A stretch of DNA of 64,000 nucleotides from Flavobacteriales bacterium (GTDB lineage: Bacteria > Bacteroidota > Bacteroidia > Flavobacteriales_C > GCA-002722245), in NCBI GenBank assembly GCA_002717515.1, contig PBEC01000021.1, positions 48,091 to 112,090 on the forward strand, read 5' to 3'. A program made the position numbers and the translations under genes. Shown piece by piece: positions 1 through 8,627 of the stretch. Below the pieces are notes generated by a model. It ran no database searches and was not told the origin of the DNA. It saw nothing but the letters and a program-made list of their open reading frames with translations. Every line of letters begins with the position of its first letter. The first letter of the stretch is position 1.

Positions 1-228
1 CGAAGTTTATTTTTCTCAATGGTTGAAAGTAACCATGAAGGATTACCTACCAAGAGAGTTTTCATTGGGCAACCCGTTGCTTATGGGGACAAATCTTTCT
101 TAAGGTTAGCCATTGGCGCAAATAATATTGTAAACATTCACAACAGAGGGGGCGATACTTTTGAAATCGAAAAAAGAATTATTGCCATTATTAAACAAAA
201 ATTAATTGATTTTGAAGGAAATCAGTAA
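1..228 (+). CDS. C-terminal fragment of an unrecognised gene (5' end outside window)
   Basis: The reading frame is open from base 1 and ends in TAA at 226-228, so only the last 75 codons are visible. An in-frame ATG at 19 is probably internal. The end contains a conserved-looking block (RVFIGQPVAYGDKSFLRLAI) that faintly recalls the C-terminus of PLP-dependent decarboxylases or aminotransferases, but I cannot name a family. It overlaps the next gene by 23 bases in another frame, which implies translational coupling and a shared pathway with that decarboxylase. The upstream sequence would settle its identity. Confidence 0.6.
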   Translation, partial: RSLFFSMVESNHEGLPTKRVFIGQPVAYGDKSFLRLAIGANNIVNIHNRGGDTFEIEKRIIAIIKQKLIDFEGNQ

Positions 229-1375
229 AGCATTTGCTGAAAAAATTTTAGCTGAAGCAAAAACAAAAGAATTAACGAGTCCTAAAGCAAATTACTTCTA
301 TCTGAAGAAAGCTCTTGACTACCGCTTAAACTTGCTGGTTGAGCACTTCCCAAAAAACACGCTACACGCAATTGCCGTTAAAACCAATAATCACCCAAAA
401 GTGCTAAAGCATATTGCAGACAGAGGATTCGGCTTGGAAGCAGCATCAATAGAAGAGGTGAAATTGGCGCAGAATGCAGGTGTTCCAACAAATAAAATAG
501 TTTTTGATTCACCTGTTAAAACAAGAAGTGAAATTGACTATTGTCATAATAATCTCAGTGGAGCCTTAGTAAATGTAAATTGTTTAGAAGAAATAAAACG
601 TTATCCAAAAGAATTTTCATGCAAATTAGGTCTGCGTATAAATCCACTAATAGATGTAAATACGGACAAAAGTCTTAACGTTTCAAAAATAAATTCGAAA
701 TTTGGAGTGCCTTTAAACAAACGTGAGGAAATATTTAAAGTCCTTACAGAATCCGACCAATTTACAGCTGTTCATTTTCATATTGGATCTGGAATATCAG
801 ATTTTAAACCCAACTTAAAAGCCTACAAACTACTTACGGAGTTTATTGAAGAAATAAATGAAGAAAGGAAAAAAAACGGTATTTCTAATTCTATTGACAC
901 TTTAGATATTGGTGGAGGAATTGATTTTGAAATGGAAAAAAACAACGGCTTGGAAGATTTTACCAAAAAATTAAGTAAATTAACTAAAAACAATGATATT
1001 AAGATAGTTACAGAATTTGGAAAGTTTATTCATGAAAAAAACTCCTTTGTTTCTTCATCGGTTGAATACGTAACCAAAAACACTTCAGATTCACACAATG
1101 CTTTCATTCATGTAGGAGCCGATTTATTTTTAAGAAAGGTATATTCCTCAATGAAAATTGAATATCCGTTTGCAGTTGTTGGAAAAGAAGGTTCGAAGCA
1201 AAATTATCGAATTGTAGGACCTTTATGCTTTGCTGGAGATGTTCTTTACGAATCCATTCAACTTCCGATTTTAAATGAGGGTGATGAAGTTATTATATTT
1301 AACACTGGTGCTAACACCTATAGTATGTGGTCTAGACATTGCAGTAGGGAGAATATAAACTTTATCTTTCTTTAA
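206..1375 (+). CDS. PLP-dependent fold-III decarboxylase (ornithine/diaminopimelate decarboxylase family)
   Basis: A 389-residue protein of the alanine-racemase-fold decarboxylases, which remove CO2 from basic amino acids or their conjugates using pyridoxal phosphate. Visible landmarks in order are AVKTN near residue 58 with the PLP lysine, FGLEAAS, the HFHIGSG segment, the glycine-rich LDIGGGI and EFGKF (the usual EPGR region), and GPLCFAGD with the active-site cysteine and aspartate of the second subunit. The start is TTG at 206; no ATG lies close enough, and it overlaps the preceding gene. The substrate is unclear. Diaminopimelate, ornithine or a siderophore intermediate are all possible; motifs typical of carboxynorspermidine decarboxylase are not evident. 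Confidence 0.8.
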   Translation: MILKEISKAFAEKILAEAKTKELTSPKANYFYLKKALDYRLNLLVEHFPKNTLHAIAVKTNNHPKVLKHIADRGFGLEAASIEEVKLAQNAGVPTNKIVFDSPVKTRSEIDYCHNNLSGALVNVNCLEEIKRYPKEFSCKLGLRINPLIDVNTDKSLNVSKINSKFGVPLNKREEIFKVLTESDQFTAVHFHIGSGISDFKPNLKAYKLLTEFIEEINEERKKNGISNSIDTLDIGGGIDFEMEKNNGLEDFTKKLSKLTKNNDIKIVTEFGKFIHEKNSFVSSSVEYVTKNTSDSHNAFIHVGADLFLRKVYSSMKIEYPFAVVGKEGSKQNYRIVGPLCFAGDVLYESIQLPILNEGDEVIIFNTGANTYSMWSRHCSRENINFIFL

Positions 1376-1400
1376 AATTGTGCTTTAATTCAATTTTACA

Positions 1401-2111
1401 ATGAAAAAAATACTTCTGGGAACATTCTTGATTTCATCTCTTTTGAGTTTCTGTCAATCGGAAAAAAAGGAAAAAAAGTTTAAAATAACTCGAGCTAATT
1501 TCAATTTGAATTTTGGGACAGCCTACAATTTACCAACTTATCTAAAAATTCAACAATCAGGATATGAGGCTATAGAACTATGGGCAAGATATGCTACAAG
1601 AGGCTTTGAGGCTCCCGTATATTGGGACTACAAACTGGAAATTGAAACTAAAAATAACGTTGTTGGCTTACGATCCACACATCATAAATTACACCTAACC
1701 AACCCAACTCCTGAAATCAGTACTTTTAGTATTACTCACGGTTACAATTTAGTAACCGCTTATTACGGTTGGAAAATGAAACATTTCGATTTACTTTTTG
1801 GTGGAGGTATTGCTTTTTCTCATCCTGAAGGTGTTGTTCGAAATGAATACATTGCTTTAGAGGAAGGAATTCCACTTTACGGAGGGAAGTACAGGTTGAC
1901 AGCACCTAATTTTGAAGTAGAAATCAAAAGAAAATGGTACTTAAACAAACTAATATTTTTAAATGTAGGCTCTCGATTTATTGGAGGTTATGCAAAGCCA
2001 AAAATTATTAATGGCTATATCGAAACCTATCCGATAGGTTTCCATTTAACGACAGGGTTAGGAATAGATTTTTATAGTAAAAAGAAATGCATCCCTTGCG
2101 ATGAAAAATAA
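1401..2111 (+). CDS. Exported protein, probable outer-membrane beta-barrel
   Basis: A 236-residue protein with a clear signal sequence (MKKILLGTFLISSLLSFC). The Cys at 18 could be a lipobox, but the residue at -3 and the following sequence are only weakly consistent. The body is rich in aromatic residues and alternating polar/apolar stretches, with glycine-rich turns such as LLFGGGIAFSH and GSRFIGGYA and a closing TTGLGIDFYSKK strand, as in small outer-membrane barrels. It starts 25 bases after the decarboxylase and may share its transcript. No specific family is recognised. Confidence 0.6.
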   Translation: MKKILLGTFLISSLLSFCQSEKKEKKFKITRANFNLNFGTAYNLPTYLKIQQSGYEAIELWARYATRGFEAPVYWDYKLEIETKNNVVGLRSTHHKLHLTNPTPEISTFSITHGYNLVTAYYGWKMKHFDLLFGGGIAFSHPEGVVRNEYIALEEGIPLYGGKYRLTAPNFEVEIKRKWYLNKLIFLNVGSRFIGGYAKPKIINGYIETYPIGFHLTTGLGIDFYSKKKCIPCDEK

Positions 2112-2143
2112 AAATGCCGAACTAATCTTAGCCCAGCATTTTT
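2110..2143. terminator. Bidirectional terminator between convergent genes
   Basis: Arms AAAAATGC (2110-2117) and GCATTTTT (2136-2143) pair, with an inner CTAA/TTAG stem. The A-run and T-run flank the stem, so it can serve both the plus-strand gene and yajC. Confidence 0.65.
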
Positions 2144-2161
2144 CCAAAAATTTAATTCGAC

Positions 2162-2473
2162 CTATTTTTTTCTTGGGTCAGCTCCTTCTCCATTTATAAT
2201 CGAAATTGAAGCTTTTTCAATCTTAAGTTTAGCTTGACTTTCTAAAGCAATTACAACAGCACTATCAGATGTTTCATGAATCACACCGTGTATACCACCT
2301 GCAGTTATAACCTCATCTCCTTTTTTTATTGCATCGCGTTTTTTAGCAAGCTCTTTTTCCTTTTTCTTTTGCGGACGAATCATAAAGAAATACATCACTA
2401 CAAAAATAGCAGCAAAAACCACAAGCATATTCATGCTCGATCCTGCTGGTTGTTCCAGTAAAATTGTGTTCAT
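2162..2473 (-). CDS. yajC: Sec translocon accessory subunit YajC
   Basis: A 103-residue small membrane protein of the SecDF-YajC complex. It has a single hydrophobic helix (about residues 15-33) followed directly by the family signature FFMIRPQKKKEKE and the soluble segment IKKGDEVITAGGIHGVI. The length is normal for the family. It lies 21 bases downstream of the DUF1573 lipoprotein gene on the same strand and is probably the last gene of the nusB transcript. The nusB, DUF1573, yajC order is, to my knowledge, common in Bacteroidota. Confidence 0.95.
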   Translation of the reverse strand: MNTILLEQPAGSSMNMLVVFAAIFVVMYFFMIRPQKKKEKELAKKRDAIKKGDEVITAGGIHGVIHETSDSAVVIALESQAKLKIEKASISIINGEGADPRKK

Positions 2474-2494
2474 TGTAAAGTTTAAGTTTTAAAT

Positions 2495-2947
2495 TTATTT
2501 TTTTTCTAAAGTTGTACCACGCAAAGTTAATCTAATTTTGGAATCCTGCCCATTGGACTCAACAACTATTCCAACTCTGAATTTTTTGCCAATTGGTTTT
2601 CCTGAGTTGTTAACCTCAGCTTTAATAACCCCCTTTTGACCTGGGTTTAATGGCTCTTCTGGGTATTCAACATTGGTACAACCACAAGAGCCCTTAACAT
2701 TTGTGAGAACAAGTGGAGCGTCTCCATTGTTAACAAAGTAAAAGGAATGTTCCAATTCAGTCCCTTCCTCAACAGGTGGAAACTCATATTCTGTTTCGTT
2801 AAAAAGCATACTTGCACCACCATTTATTTGTCGAAAATCTTCTATCGCAGAATAATTATTCACAACAATCGAGGAGTCTATGTTTTCGGTTTTATTCTCG
2901 CAAGAAAATAAAATCAAAATTAACGATGTGAAAAATAAAGTTTTCAT
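2495..2947 (-). CDS. DUF1573 domain lipoprotein
   Basis: 150 residues. The N-terminus (MKTLFFTSLILILFSC) is a lipoprotein signal with Cys16 as the lipidated residue. The mature part is one DUF1573 immunoglobulin-like domain: the segments FYFVNNGDAPLVL, VKGSCGCT and LNPGQKGVIKAE are characteristic. The pair of Cys in SCGC is conserved in the family. The molecular function is unknown. It starts 4 bases after nusB ends and clearly belongs to the nusB-yajC operon. Confidence 0.85.
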   Translation of the reverse strand: MKTLFFTSLILILFSCENKTENIDSSIVVNNYSAIEDFRQINGGASMLFNETEYEFPPVEEGTELEHSFYFVNNGDAPLVLTNVKGSCGCTNVEYPEEPLNPGQKGVIKAEVNNSGKPIGKKFRVGIVVESNGQDSKIRLTLRGTTLEKK

Positions 2948-2951
2948 ATTC

Positions 2952-3899
2952 TCAATTCACGAGCCCGCGCCCTACTTTTTTAATTTCTCCTTTTTGTTTC
3001 AAATCTGGAACAATTTTATCCAAGATACCATTAATAAACACTCTACTCTTTGGTGTACTATATGTTTTGGAGAGCTCTATATATTCATTCAAAGTGACTT
3101 TAATCGGAACAGAGGATATTTTAATAAGCTCACAAACTGCCATCTTCATAAAGATAAAGTCAACAACAGCAATACGATCGGCTTCCCAATTTTTGGCTTT
3201 ATCCATTATGATATCTTGATAAGAGGAGTTATTAATAAGGGTTTGGCGATAAAGGGTTTTAATAAAATCCAAATCATCTTCAATATCCTTAAACAACTCA
3301 GGAACCCTGAAGTTTTCAAAAAACCTAGATTGATATCCCTTTAGATACTTCACAAGATATCCACAAACAAAGTAATGGTCATCCGTCCAATGAATACTTC
3401 TATCTTGAAAAAGGTCCTGCAATATTTCATTGTCGGCGATAAATTCTCGATAAATTTTAATTAAGAAGTTTTTTTGAATTTCGATGTCGAAATCAAGAGA
3501 AGCCATATACTTTTGATAAGTATCAGACTCTTCAATCGATTTGAAAAGTTTCTGAATAATATCGCTGTTGTTGGTCCATGAAATTTTATATTCCTCTACT
3601 TTTTTTTGAAGAGGCATACTGTTCGTTAATGCATTCAGAACTTCGTTATCAACAAATCTTAAGTTTGGATTTAAATCTTCTTCGGAAGGAAGTTTTTTGT
3701 TTTTACGTTCTTCAACTCTTTTGCTGGCAAAACTTTGCAATTGAGTAAAAACAGATACATGAAGAACAAAGAGTTCATGGATTCTATCAATACTTTTGAG
3801 AAGCTCTCTCTCTCCAACTCCTAAATCGTTTTTTGCCCCTCTTAAATAGGAATAAATCGCTTGAAAAACTTTAATTCTTAGATGTCTTCTGTTAAGCAT
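2952..3899 (-). CDS. nusB: Transcription antitermination factor NusB (long form)
   Basis: 315 residues. The C-terminal 140 or so match the NusB fold that binds boxA RNA with NusE/S10 (IAVVDFIFMKMAVCEL, then VTLNEYIELSKTYSTPKSRVFINGILDKI in shorter blocks). The N-terminus also begins like NusB (RRHLRIKVFQAIYSY), with a large insertion or duplication of helices between them. E. coli NusB has about 140 residues; the long form is usual in Bacteroidota. A possible promoter lies upstream on the minus strand: TATCTTTG (3921-3928) with TTTG at 3953-3956, spacing 24, slightly long. Confidence 0.92.
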   Translation of the reverse strand: MLNRRHLRIKVFQAIYSYLRGAKNDLGVGERELLKSIDRIHELFVLHVSVFTQLQSFASKRVEERKNKKLPSEEDLNPNLRFVDNEVLNALTNSMPLQKKVEEYKISWTNNSDIIQKLFKSIEESDTYQKYMASLDFDIEIQKNFLIKIYREFIADNEILQDLFQDRSIHWTDDHYFVCGYLVKYLKGYQSRFFENFRVPELFKDIEDDLDFIKTLYRQTLINNSSYQDIIMDKAKNWEADRIAVVDFIFMKMAVCELIKISSVPIKVTLNEYIELSKTYSTPKSRVFINGILDKIVPDLKQKGEIKKVGRGLVN

Positions 3900-3961
3900 A
3901 AGAACGAATAATTATCAAAACAAAGATAACTTAATATTTCAACAAAAAAGCACAAAAAAAG

Positions 3962-5167
3962 TTAATCGTTTTCATTTACAGGCAGTGGTTCATTCAAAAC
4001 TACATTCCACGGCAAACCGTAATCACCTATTTGCTCCATGAAAGGGTCTGGATTCATTTCCTCAACATTAAAAACGCCAGACCTCATCCATACACCTGTT
4101 GCCATTAATTTTGCACCCAACATTGCAGGTACACCGGTTGTATAGGCTACGCCCTGACCATTTACATCCCTGTATGCATCTTGATGCTTACAGTTATTGT
4201 AGATGTAGCAAGTTTTAATCTCCCCATTTTTGACACCTGTTATTTGACAACCAATTGAAGTTTCTCCCGAATAATTAGCGCCCAACTCCGAGGGTTCTGG
4301 AAGGATTGCCTTAAGAAACTGTAAAGGCTGAATCATATGGCCTTCATAATTAATAGGCTCGATACTAGTCATGCCTATATTTTCAAGTACTTTTAAGTGC
4401 GTTAAATATTCTTTTCCAAAAGTCATCCAAAAACGAGCTCTTTTTAGCGTAGGGAAATTTTTTACCAAACTCTCCAATTCCTCATGATACATTAAATAAC
4501 TCTCTTTGTGACCAATTTCAGGATAAAATATAGACTTATGAATTTCCAAAGGCTTGGTCTCTTTCCATGAACCGTTTTCCCAAAACTTTCCAGGCTGAGT
4601 AATCTCTCTGATGTTTACCTCTGGATTAAAATTCGTTGCAAAAGCTTTTCCATGATCACCACCATTACAGTCAACAATATCAAGAAAATGAATCTCGTCA
4701 AAATAATGCTTAGCGGCATAAGCTGTATATATTTGAGTTACTCCCGGGTCAAAACCACAACCGAGTAAAGCCATAATACCTGCAGATTCAAATCGCTTTT
4801 TGTATGCCCATTGCCATGAGTATTCAAATTTAGCTTCGTCCTTTGGTTCATAATTAGCTGTATCTAAATAATGAGTTTTCGTTTGCAAGCATGCTTCCAT
4901 AATTGTTAAATCCTGATAAGGCAAGGCTAAATTCACAACTAACTCTGCTCCTGTCTTTTTTATCAAATCAACAATTTGATTGGTATAATCGGCATCTAAC
5001 TGGGCTGTTTCTATTTTTAACTGTGAAACTTCTGAAGCAATTTTATCGCATTTGGACTTTGTTCTTGAAGCTAATGTAATTTCACTAAAAACTTCGGACA
5101 ACCGAGCTATTTTTTTTGTTGCAACATTGCTTACACCTCCTGCCCCAATAATCAGTACCTTTTTCAT
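3962..5167 (-). CDS. Saccharopine-dehydrogenase-family reductase, probable carboxynorspermidine synthase
   Basis: 401 residues from the ATG at 5167, placed so that the Rossmann motif VLIIGAGGVSNV begins at residue 4; an in-frame upstream start would add eleven unlikely residues. The whole protein resembles carboxynorspermidine/carboxyspermidine dehydrogenase (Lys1-like), which condenses aspartate semialdehyde with a diamine using NADPH, the step before decarboxylation to spermidine. The segments LALPYQDLTIMEACL, GCGFDPGVTQIYTAY and GQGVAYTTGVPAMLGA are typical. The matching decarboxylase is not adjacent. A weak promoter match (TATTTTTG, 5180-5187) lies just upstream. Confidence 0.82.
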   Translation of the reverse strand: MKKVLIIGAGGVSNVATKKIARLSEVFSEITLASRTKSKCDKIASEVSQLKIETAQLDADYTNQIVDLIKKTGAELVVNLALPYQDLTIMEACLQTKTHYLDTANYEPKDEAKFEYSWQWAYKKRFESAGIMALLGCGFDPGVTQIYTAYAAKHYFDEIHFLDIVDCNGGDHGKAFATNFNPEVNIREITQPGKFWENGSWKETKPLEIHKSIFYPEIGHKESYLMYHEELESLVKNFPTLKRARFWMTFGKEYLTHLKVLENIGMTSIEPINYEGHMIQPLQFLKAILPEPSELGANYSGETSIGCQITGVKNGEIKTCYIYNNCKHQDAYRDVNGQGVAYTTGVPAMLGAKLMATGVWMRSGVFNVEEMNPDPFMEQIGDYGLPWNVVLNEPLPVNEND

Positions 5168-5228
5168 GCTTTTTTTTTGCAAAAATAATATCCAAATCAA
5201 TTCAAAACACTATAATTGTTAAGGAACT

Positions 5229-6146
5229 ATGAAATTTTTTATTACTCTTATTTTTTTTGCTCACGGTAATATCATTCTTGCTCAACAAGACTCTATAAAT
5301 ATTTTATTTTACAATGTGGAGAATCTATTTGACACCAAAGACGACTCTTTAAAAAATGACAATGAGTTTTTACCATCCAGCAAAAAAAAATGGACAAGTT
5401 CGAAATGGAATATAAAAACGAACAATATTGTTAAGATTATTGCAGCAAACAACTTCCCTGAAATAATTGGTTTGTGCGAGGTCGAAAACTCCGATGTGCT
5501 GAAAAAAATCACAAGTCATTATTTACTACGTACTAAAAACTACTCCATCATTCATTTCGATTCACCCGACAGAAGGGGAATTGACTGCGCTCTGCTCTAC
5601 CAATCTAATAAATTAGATCTCCTTTCTATGAAGCCAAACGAAGTGAATTTAAACGGAAGAAAAACCAGAGATATTCTAAGCGCAACTTTTACCCACCTCG
5701 ATGACACTTTTAGCATTTATGTAAACCATTGGCCCAGCAGATATGGAGGTAGAAAAAAATCAAACTCAAAAAGGGAAATTGCTGCTAAAACCTTATTAAA
5801 ACTTATGGACTCGACTTACAAGGATAATCCAAATTACAAAATCATTGCTATGGGAGACTTTAATGATGAACCTCTGGATTCAAGTTTACTCAACTTTACA
5901 AACTACAGCAATCGTTCTTTGGAACTAAAGGGAACCATAAAATACCAAGGTAAATGGCAAATTTTCGATCAATTTATTTGCTCAAAAAACTTTGAATATA
6001 AACTAATGGTTTATCGCGCAGATTTTTTATTGGAAGAGGATAAAACTTACGGAGGCAGTAAACCTTACAGGACTTATTATGGACCATTTTACAACGGCGG
6101 ATTCTCAGACCATTTACCCATAAAACTCACTTTTTTCGGACCATGA
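5229..6146 (+). CDS. Secreted endonuclease/exonuclease/phosphatase-fold protein
   Basis: 305 residues with a signal peptide that ends near ILAQQ (residue 20). The EEP fold is shown by FYNVENLFDT (metal-binding Asn), GLCEVEN (catalytic Glu), DRRGIDCALLY, NHWPSRYGG (His), GDFNDEP (Asp/Asn) and the final SDHLPI (Asp-His). All catalytic motifs are present, so it is probably an active extracytoplasmic nuclease or phosphodiesterase; the substrate is unknown. Its 3' end overlaps the convergent methyltransferase gene by 20 bases. It is divergent from the carboxynorspermidine synthase-like gene. Confidence 0.88.
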   Translation: MKFFITLIFFAHGNIILAQQDSINILFYNVENLFDTKDDSLKNDNEFLPSSKKKWTSSKWNIKTNNIVKIIAANNFPEIIGLCEVENSDVLKKITSHYLLRTKNYSIIHFDSPDRRGIDCALLYQSNKLDLLSMKPNEVNLNGRKTRDILSATFTHLDDTFSIYVNHWPSRYGGRKKSNSKREIAAKTLLKLMDSTYKDNPNYKIIAMGDFNDEPLDSSLLNFTNYSNRSLELKGTIKYQGKWQIFDQFICSKNFEYKLMVYRADFLLEEDKTYGGSKPYRTYYGPFYNGGFSDHLPIKLTFFGP

Positions 6147-6768
6147 ATAAACCATCACGAACAGGAAGTAAAACATTTTCAACACGTTCGTCCTCTTGTA
6201 ATAATTTAGCCAAATCAACAAGAGTTACCGTTTCTCTATCTTTTAGATCAACTTTTTGGGTTACTTTACCACTCCAAAGTACATTATCAAAAATCAAAAA
6301 CCCTCCTTTTTTCACAGAATCAAAAACTAAATTATAATAATTTATATAGTTTTCTTTGTCAGCATCTATAAACACTAAATCCCATTTTCTTTTTAAAGAA
6401 GGAACTACTTTTGTTGCATCTCCAACATGCATTTCAACACATTCTTTCAAACCTGCTTTTTCAATAAATGAAAGAGCAAAATCCTCTAATTCTTCATTAA
6501 CATCTATAGTATATAGCTTTCCTCCTTTTTTTAAACCTCTGGCTAAACATATTGCACTATAGCCTGTATATGTTCCTATCTCAAGAATATACTCGGGTTG
6601 AATCATTTTAGAAAAAAAAGTCAGCAATTGTCCTTGAAGGTGACCAGAAAGCATTCTGGGACGAAGAATTTTTTGATGTGTTTCTCGATGCAACCGATAT
6701 AAAACATCGTCTTCTTTCTGAGTGTAAAGAGTACAATAATCATTAATTTCTTTCGGTAAAAAATCCAT
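6127..6768 (-). CDS. SAM-dependent O-methyltransferase (family 3, COMT-like)
   Basis: 213 residues. The SAM-binding motif LEIGTYTGYSAICLARGL and the metal/substrate motif DLVFIDADKENYINYY identify the class I, divalent-metal-dependent O-methyltransferases that act on small catechol-like acceptors. The length is normal for the family. It lies 1 base downstream of the M16 peptidase gene, as part of a three-gene minus-strand cluster. The natural acceptor cannot be told from the sequence. Confidence 0.9.
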   Translation of the reverse strand: MDFLPKEINDYCTLYTQKEDDVLYRLHRETHQKILRPRMLSGHLQGQLLTFFSKMIQPEYILEIGTYTGYSAICLARGLKKGGKLYTIDVNEELEDFALSFIEKAGLKECVEMHVGDATKVVPSLKRKWDLVFIDADKENYINYYNLVFDSVKKGGFLIFDNVLWSGKVTQKVDLKDRETVTLVDLAKLLQEDERVENVLLPVRDGLFMVRKK

Positions 6769-6769
6769 T

Positions 6770-7996
6770 TTATTTCGATTGAAAAGTAAGTTTAAATAAT
6801 TTTTTCGGGTGCATTATTTCATTTGCAACTTCCAATAATTCCGTGGAAGTGATTTTTTCAAATTCACTTAATACTTTATCCAAATTATCTACCTTGTCAA
6901 AAAGCAATTTACTCTTACCATTTGCAAGCATAACTCCCAGGTTATTTTCCATACTAATTACCAATTGTCCTTTTACCTGTTTTTTTGCCTGACTTAACTG
7001 TATTGTACCTAAAGATTGATTACAAAGTTTTAAAAATTCTTTTTGAATTAATTTTTCAACTCTAAATGTGTTTTTTGGATCACTGGCAAAATAAACACTA
7101 AAAGATCCACAATCAGAATATATGGTACAATTACTTTCAAGCATGTAAGTAAACCCATACTTTTCCCTTATACTCAAATTTAACCTACTATTCATTGCAG
7201 GCCCACCCAAAAGGTTGTTGAGCAGCAATAAACTATTTTTTGATGGATGATCGGCGGAGTATCCCCTCCCTCCAATCATAGTGTGAGTTTGGTGAACATC
7301 CCTTTTAACAATTTTATCTTTGGGAAACACCAATTTTGGAAGACTCCTTTTTTGTGATTCAATTTTAGTGGATTTTATTTCAAAATATTTTTCTAAATAA
7401 TTGATGAGTTTTTTTAAAGGATAACTACCTATTGAACTTATTACCATTCTTTCGGGAATGTAGTACTTTTTCACAAAATTTAAAACGTCAGAACGCTTAA
7501 TGGATTTCACCTGAAGTTCAGTCCCTAGAATATCGTTCCCTAAAGAATGACCCTTAAATAACTGCTTATCAAATTCATCAAATATTAAATCCGTAGGAGA
7601 ATCTTTATAGCTGTTAATTTCCTCAACAACAACTTCCTTTTCTTTTTGTAACTCCTGATTGGGGAAATTAGAATTGAATATAATATCGGATAGTAGCTCT
7701 AACGCTCGACTTAAATACTCAATTGGGAAAGAAGCATAGACACAAGTTTCTTCTTTCGTTGTATAAGCATTCAATTCACCTCCAACTGAATCAAGTCTGG
7801 ATAAAACATGAAAAGCCTTTCTTTTTTTTGTTCCTTTAAAAATAACATGCTCAAGATAATGAGCAAGACCTTCTTCGCCCTTTTCCTCATCTCTGGAACC
7901 AACATTAATAAAAACACCTATATGACCTACCTTTGAATACGTATTTTGCTGATGTATGACTTGAATACCATTATTTAAAATCCCTTCTTCTATCAT
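6770..7996 (-). CDS. M16-family zinc metallopeptidase
   Basis: 408 residues. The inverted zinc motif HYLEH lies near residue 46, with the downstream Glu in EVVVEEINSYKDSP as third ligand, so this is a catalytically competent M16 peptidase (pitrilysin, processing-peptidase and YmxG types). The second, inactive M16 half follows, with GGRGYS and the GGPAMNSRLNLSIREKYGFTY segment. No signal peptide is evident, so it is probably cytoplasmic. The start codon follows the stop of the lipoprotein gene with no gap, implying coupling. Confidence 0.92.
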   Translation of the reverse strand: MIEEGILNNGIQVIHQQNTYSKVGHIGVFINVGSRDEEKGEEGLAHYLEHVIFKGTKKRKAFHVLSRLDSVGGELNAYTTKEETCVYASFPIEYLSRALELLSDIIFNSNFPNQELQKEKEVVVEEINSYKDSPTDLIFDEFDKQLFKGHSLGNDILGTELQVKSIKRSDVLNFVKKYYIPERMVISSIGSYPLKKLINYLEKYFEIKSTKIESQKRSLPKLVFPKDKIVKRDVHQTHTMIGGRGYSADHPSKNSLLLLNNLLGGPAMNSRLNLSIREKYGFTYMLESNCTIYSDCGSFSVYFASDPKNTFRVEKLIQKEFLKLCNQSLGTIQLSQAKKQVKGQLVISMENNLGVMLANGKSKLLFDKVDNLDKVLSEFEKITSTELLEVANEIMHPKKLFKLTFQSK

Positions 7997-8518
7997 TCAA
8001 TTCAGCTTTATCCAAAACAAACCTCGATAACCTCTTATTGTTCCATCCTCATCGTAAACCTGTTCCATTGGACAAACATATTTTACCCTCTTATCAAAAC
8101 CACCTGTTGATTTATCGTAATAAAGTTCCTCTTTAAATTTTAAATAAACAATACCGGAGGCATCCAATGTTTCTTCAATCTCAATAGGCTCTAAATATCC
8201 AAATTCATCTTCCACATACTCGGTATCAATGTGATAAAAAATATCATCAAGGACCGAATCTTGCATAGGAATGAGTTCTCCAGGTAAAAAATCAAAAACT
8301 TTAAGCTCCCTACTTTTTACTTTGGATAATAAATCCTCGAGCATGTCTTTTCTGACATCCATAGGAAGCCAAGAATCTTCATACATTTCAGCAGAGGGAT
8401 CTCCTATATTTGTTTTACTTTCAACCACACCAAGTTTATCTCCCACCGAGACTTCTCCTGTAGAATTACCACACCCCATTAAAATCAAAAAACCAAAAAT
8501 TGTCAATACTTTAAACAT
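7997..8518 (-). CDS. Lipoprotein of unknown function
   Basis: 173 residues. The lipoprotein signal MFKVLTIFGFLILMGC places the lipidated Cys at 16. The mature part is acidic, with no recognised domain; it contains FLPGELIPMQDSVLDD and ends VYDEDGTIRGYRGLFWIKLN. It is the first gene of the lipoprotein, M16 peptidase, O-methyltransferase cluster. A -7-like element on the minus strand (TAGTTTTG, 8536-8543) lies just upstream, but I see no matching TTG. Confidence 0.7.
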   Translation of the reverse strand: MFKVLTIFGFLILMGCGNSTGEVSVGDKLGVVESKTNIGDPSAEMYEDSWLPMDVRKDMLEDLLSKVKSRELKVFDFLPGELIPMQDSVLDDIFYHIDTEYVEDEFGYLEPIEIEETLDASGIVYLKFKEELYYDKSTGGFDKRVKYVCPMEQVYDEDGTIRGYRGLFWIKLN

Positions 8519-8627
8519 TAAAACTTTTTTTCTCGCAAAACTAGTATATTTTAGCGTTTAATTTTACCCTAATTCTTTACCTAATTAGCTTAAATAGAAT
8601 TAACCTTTTTAAAAAATTTAAGTAAAA

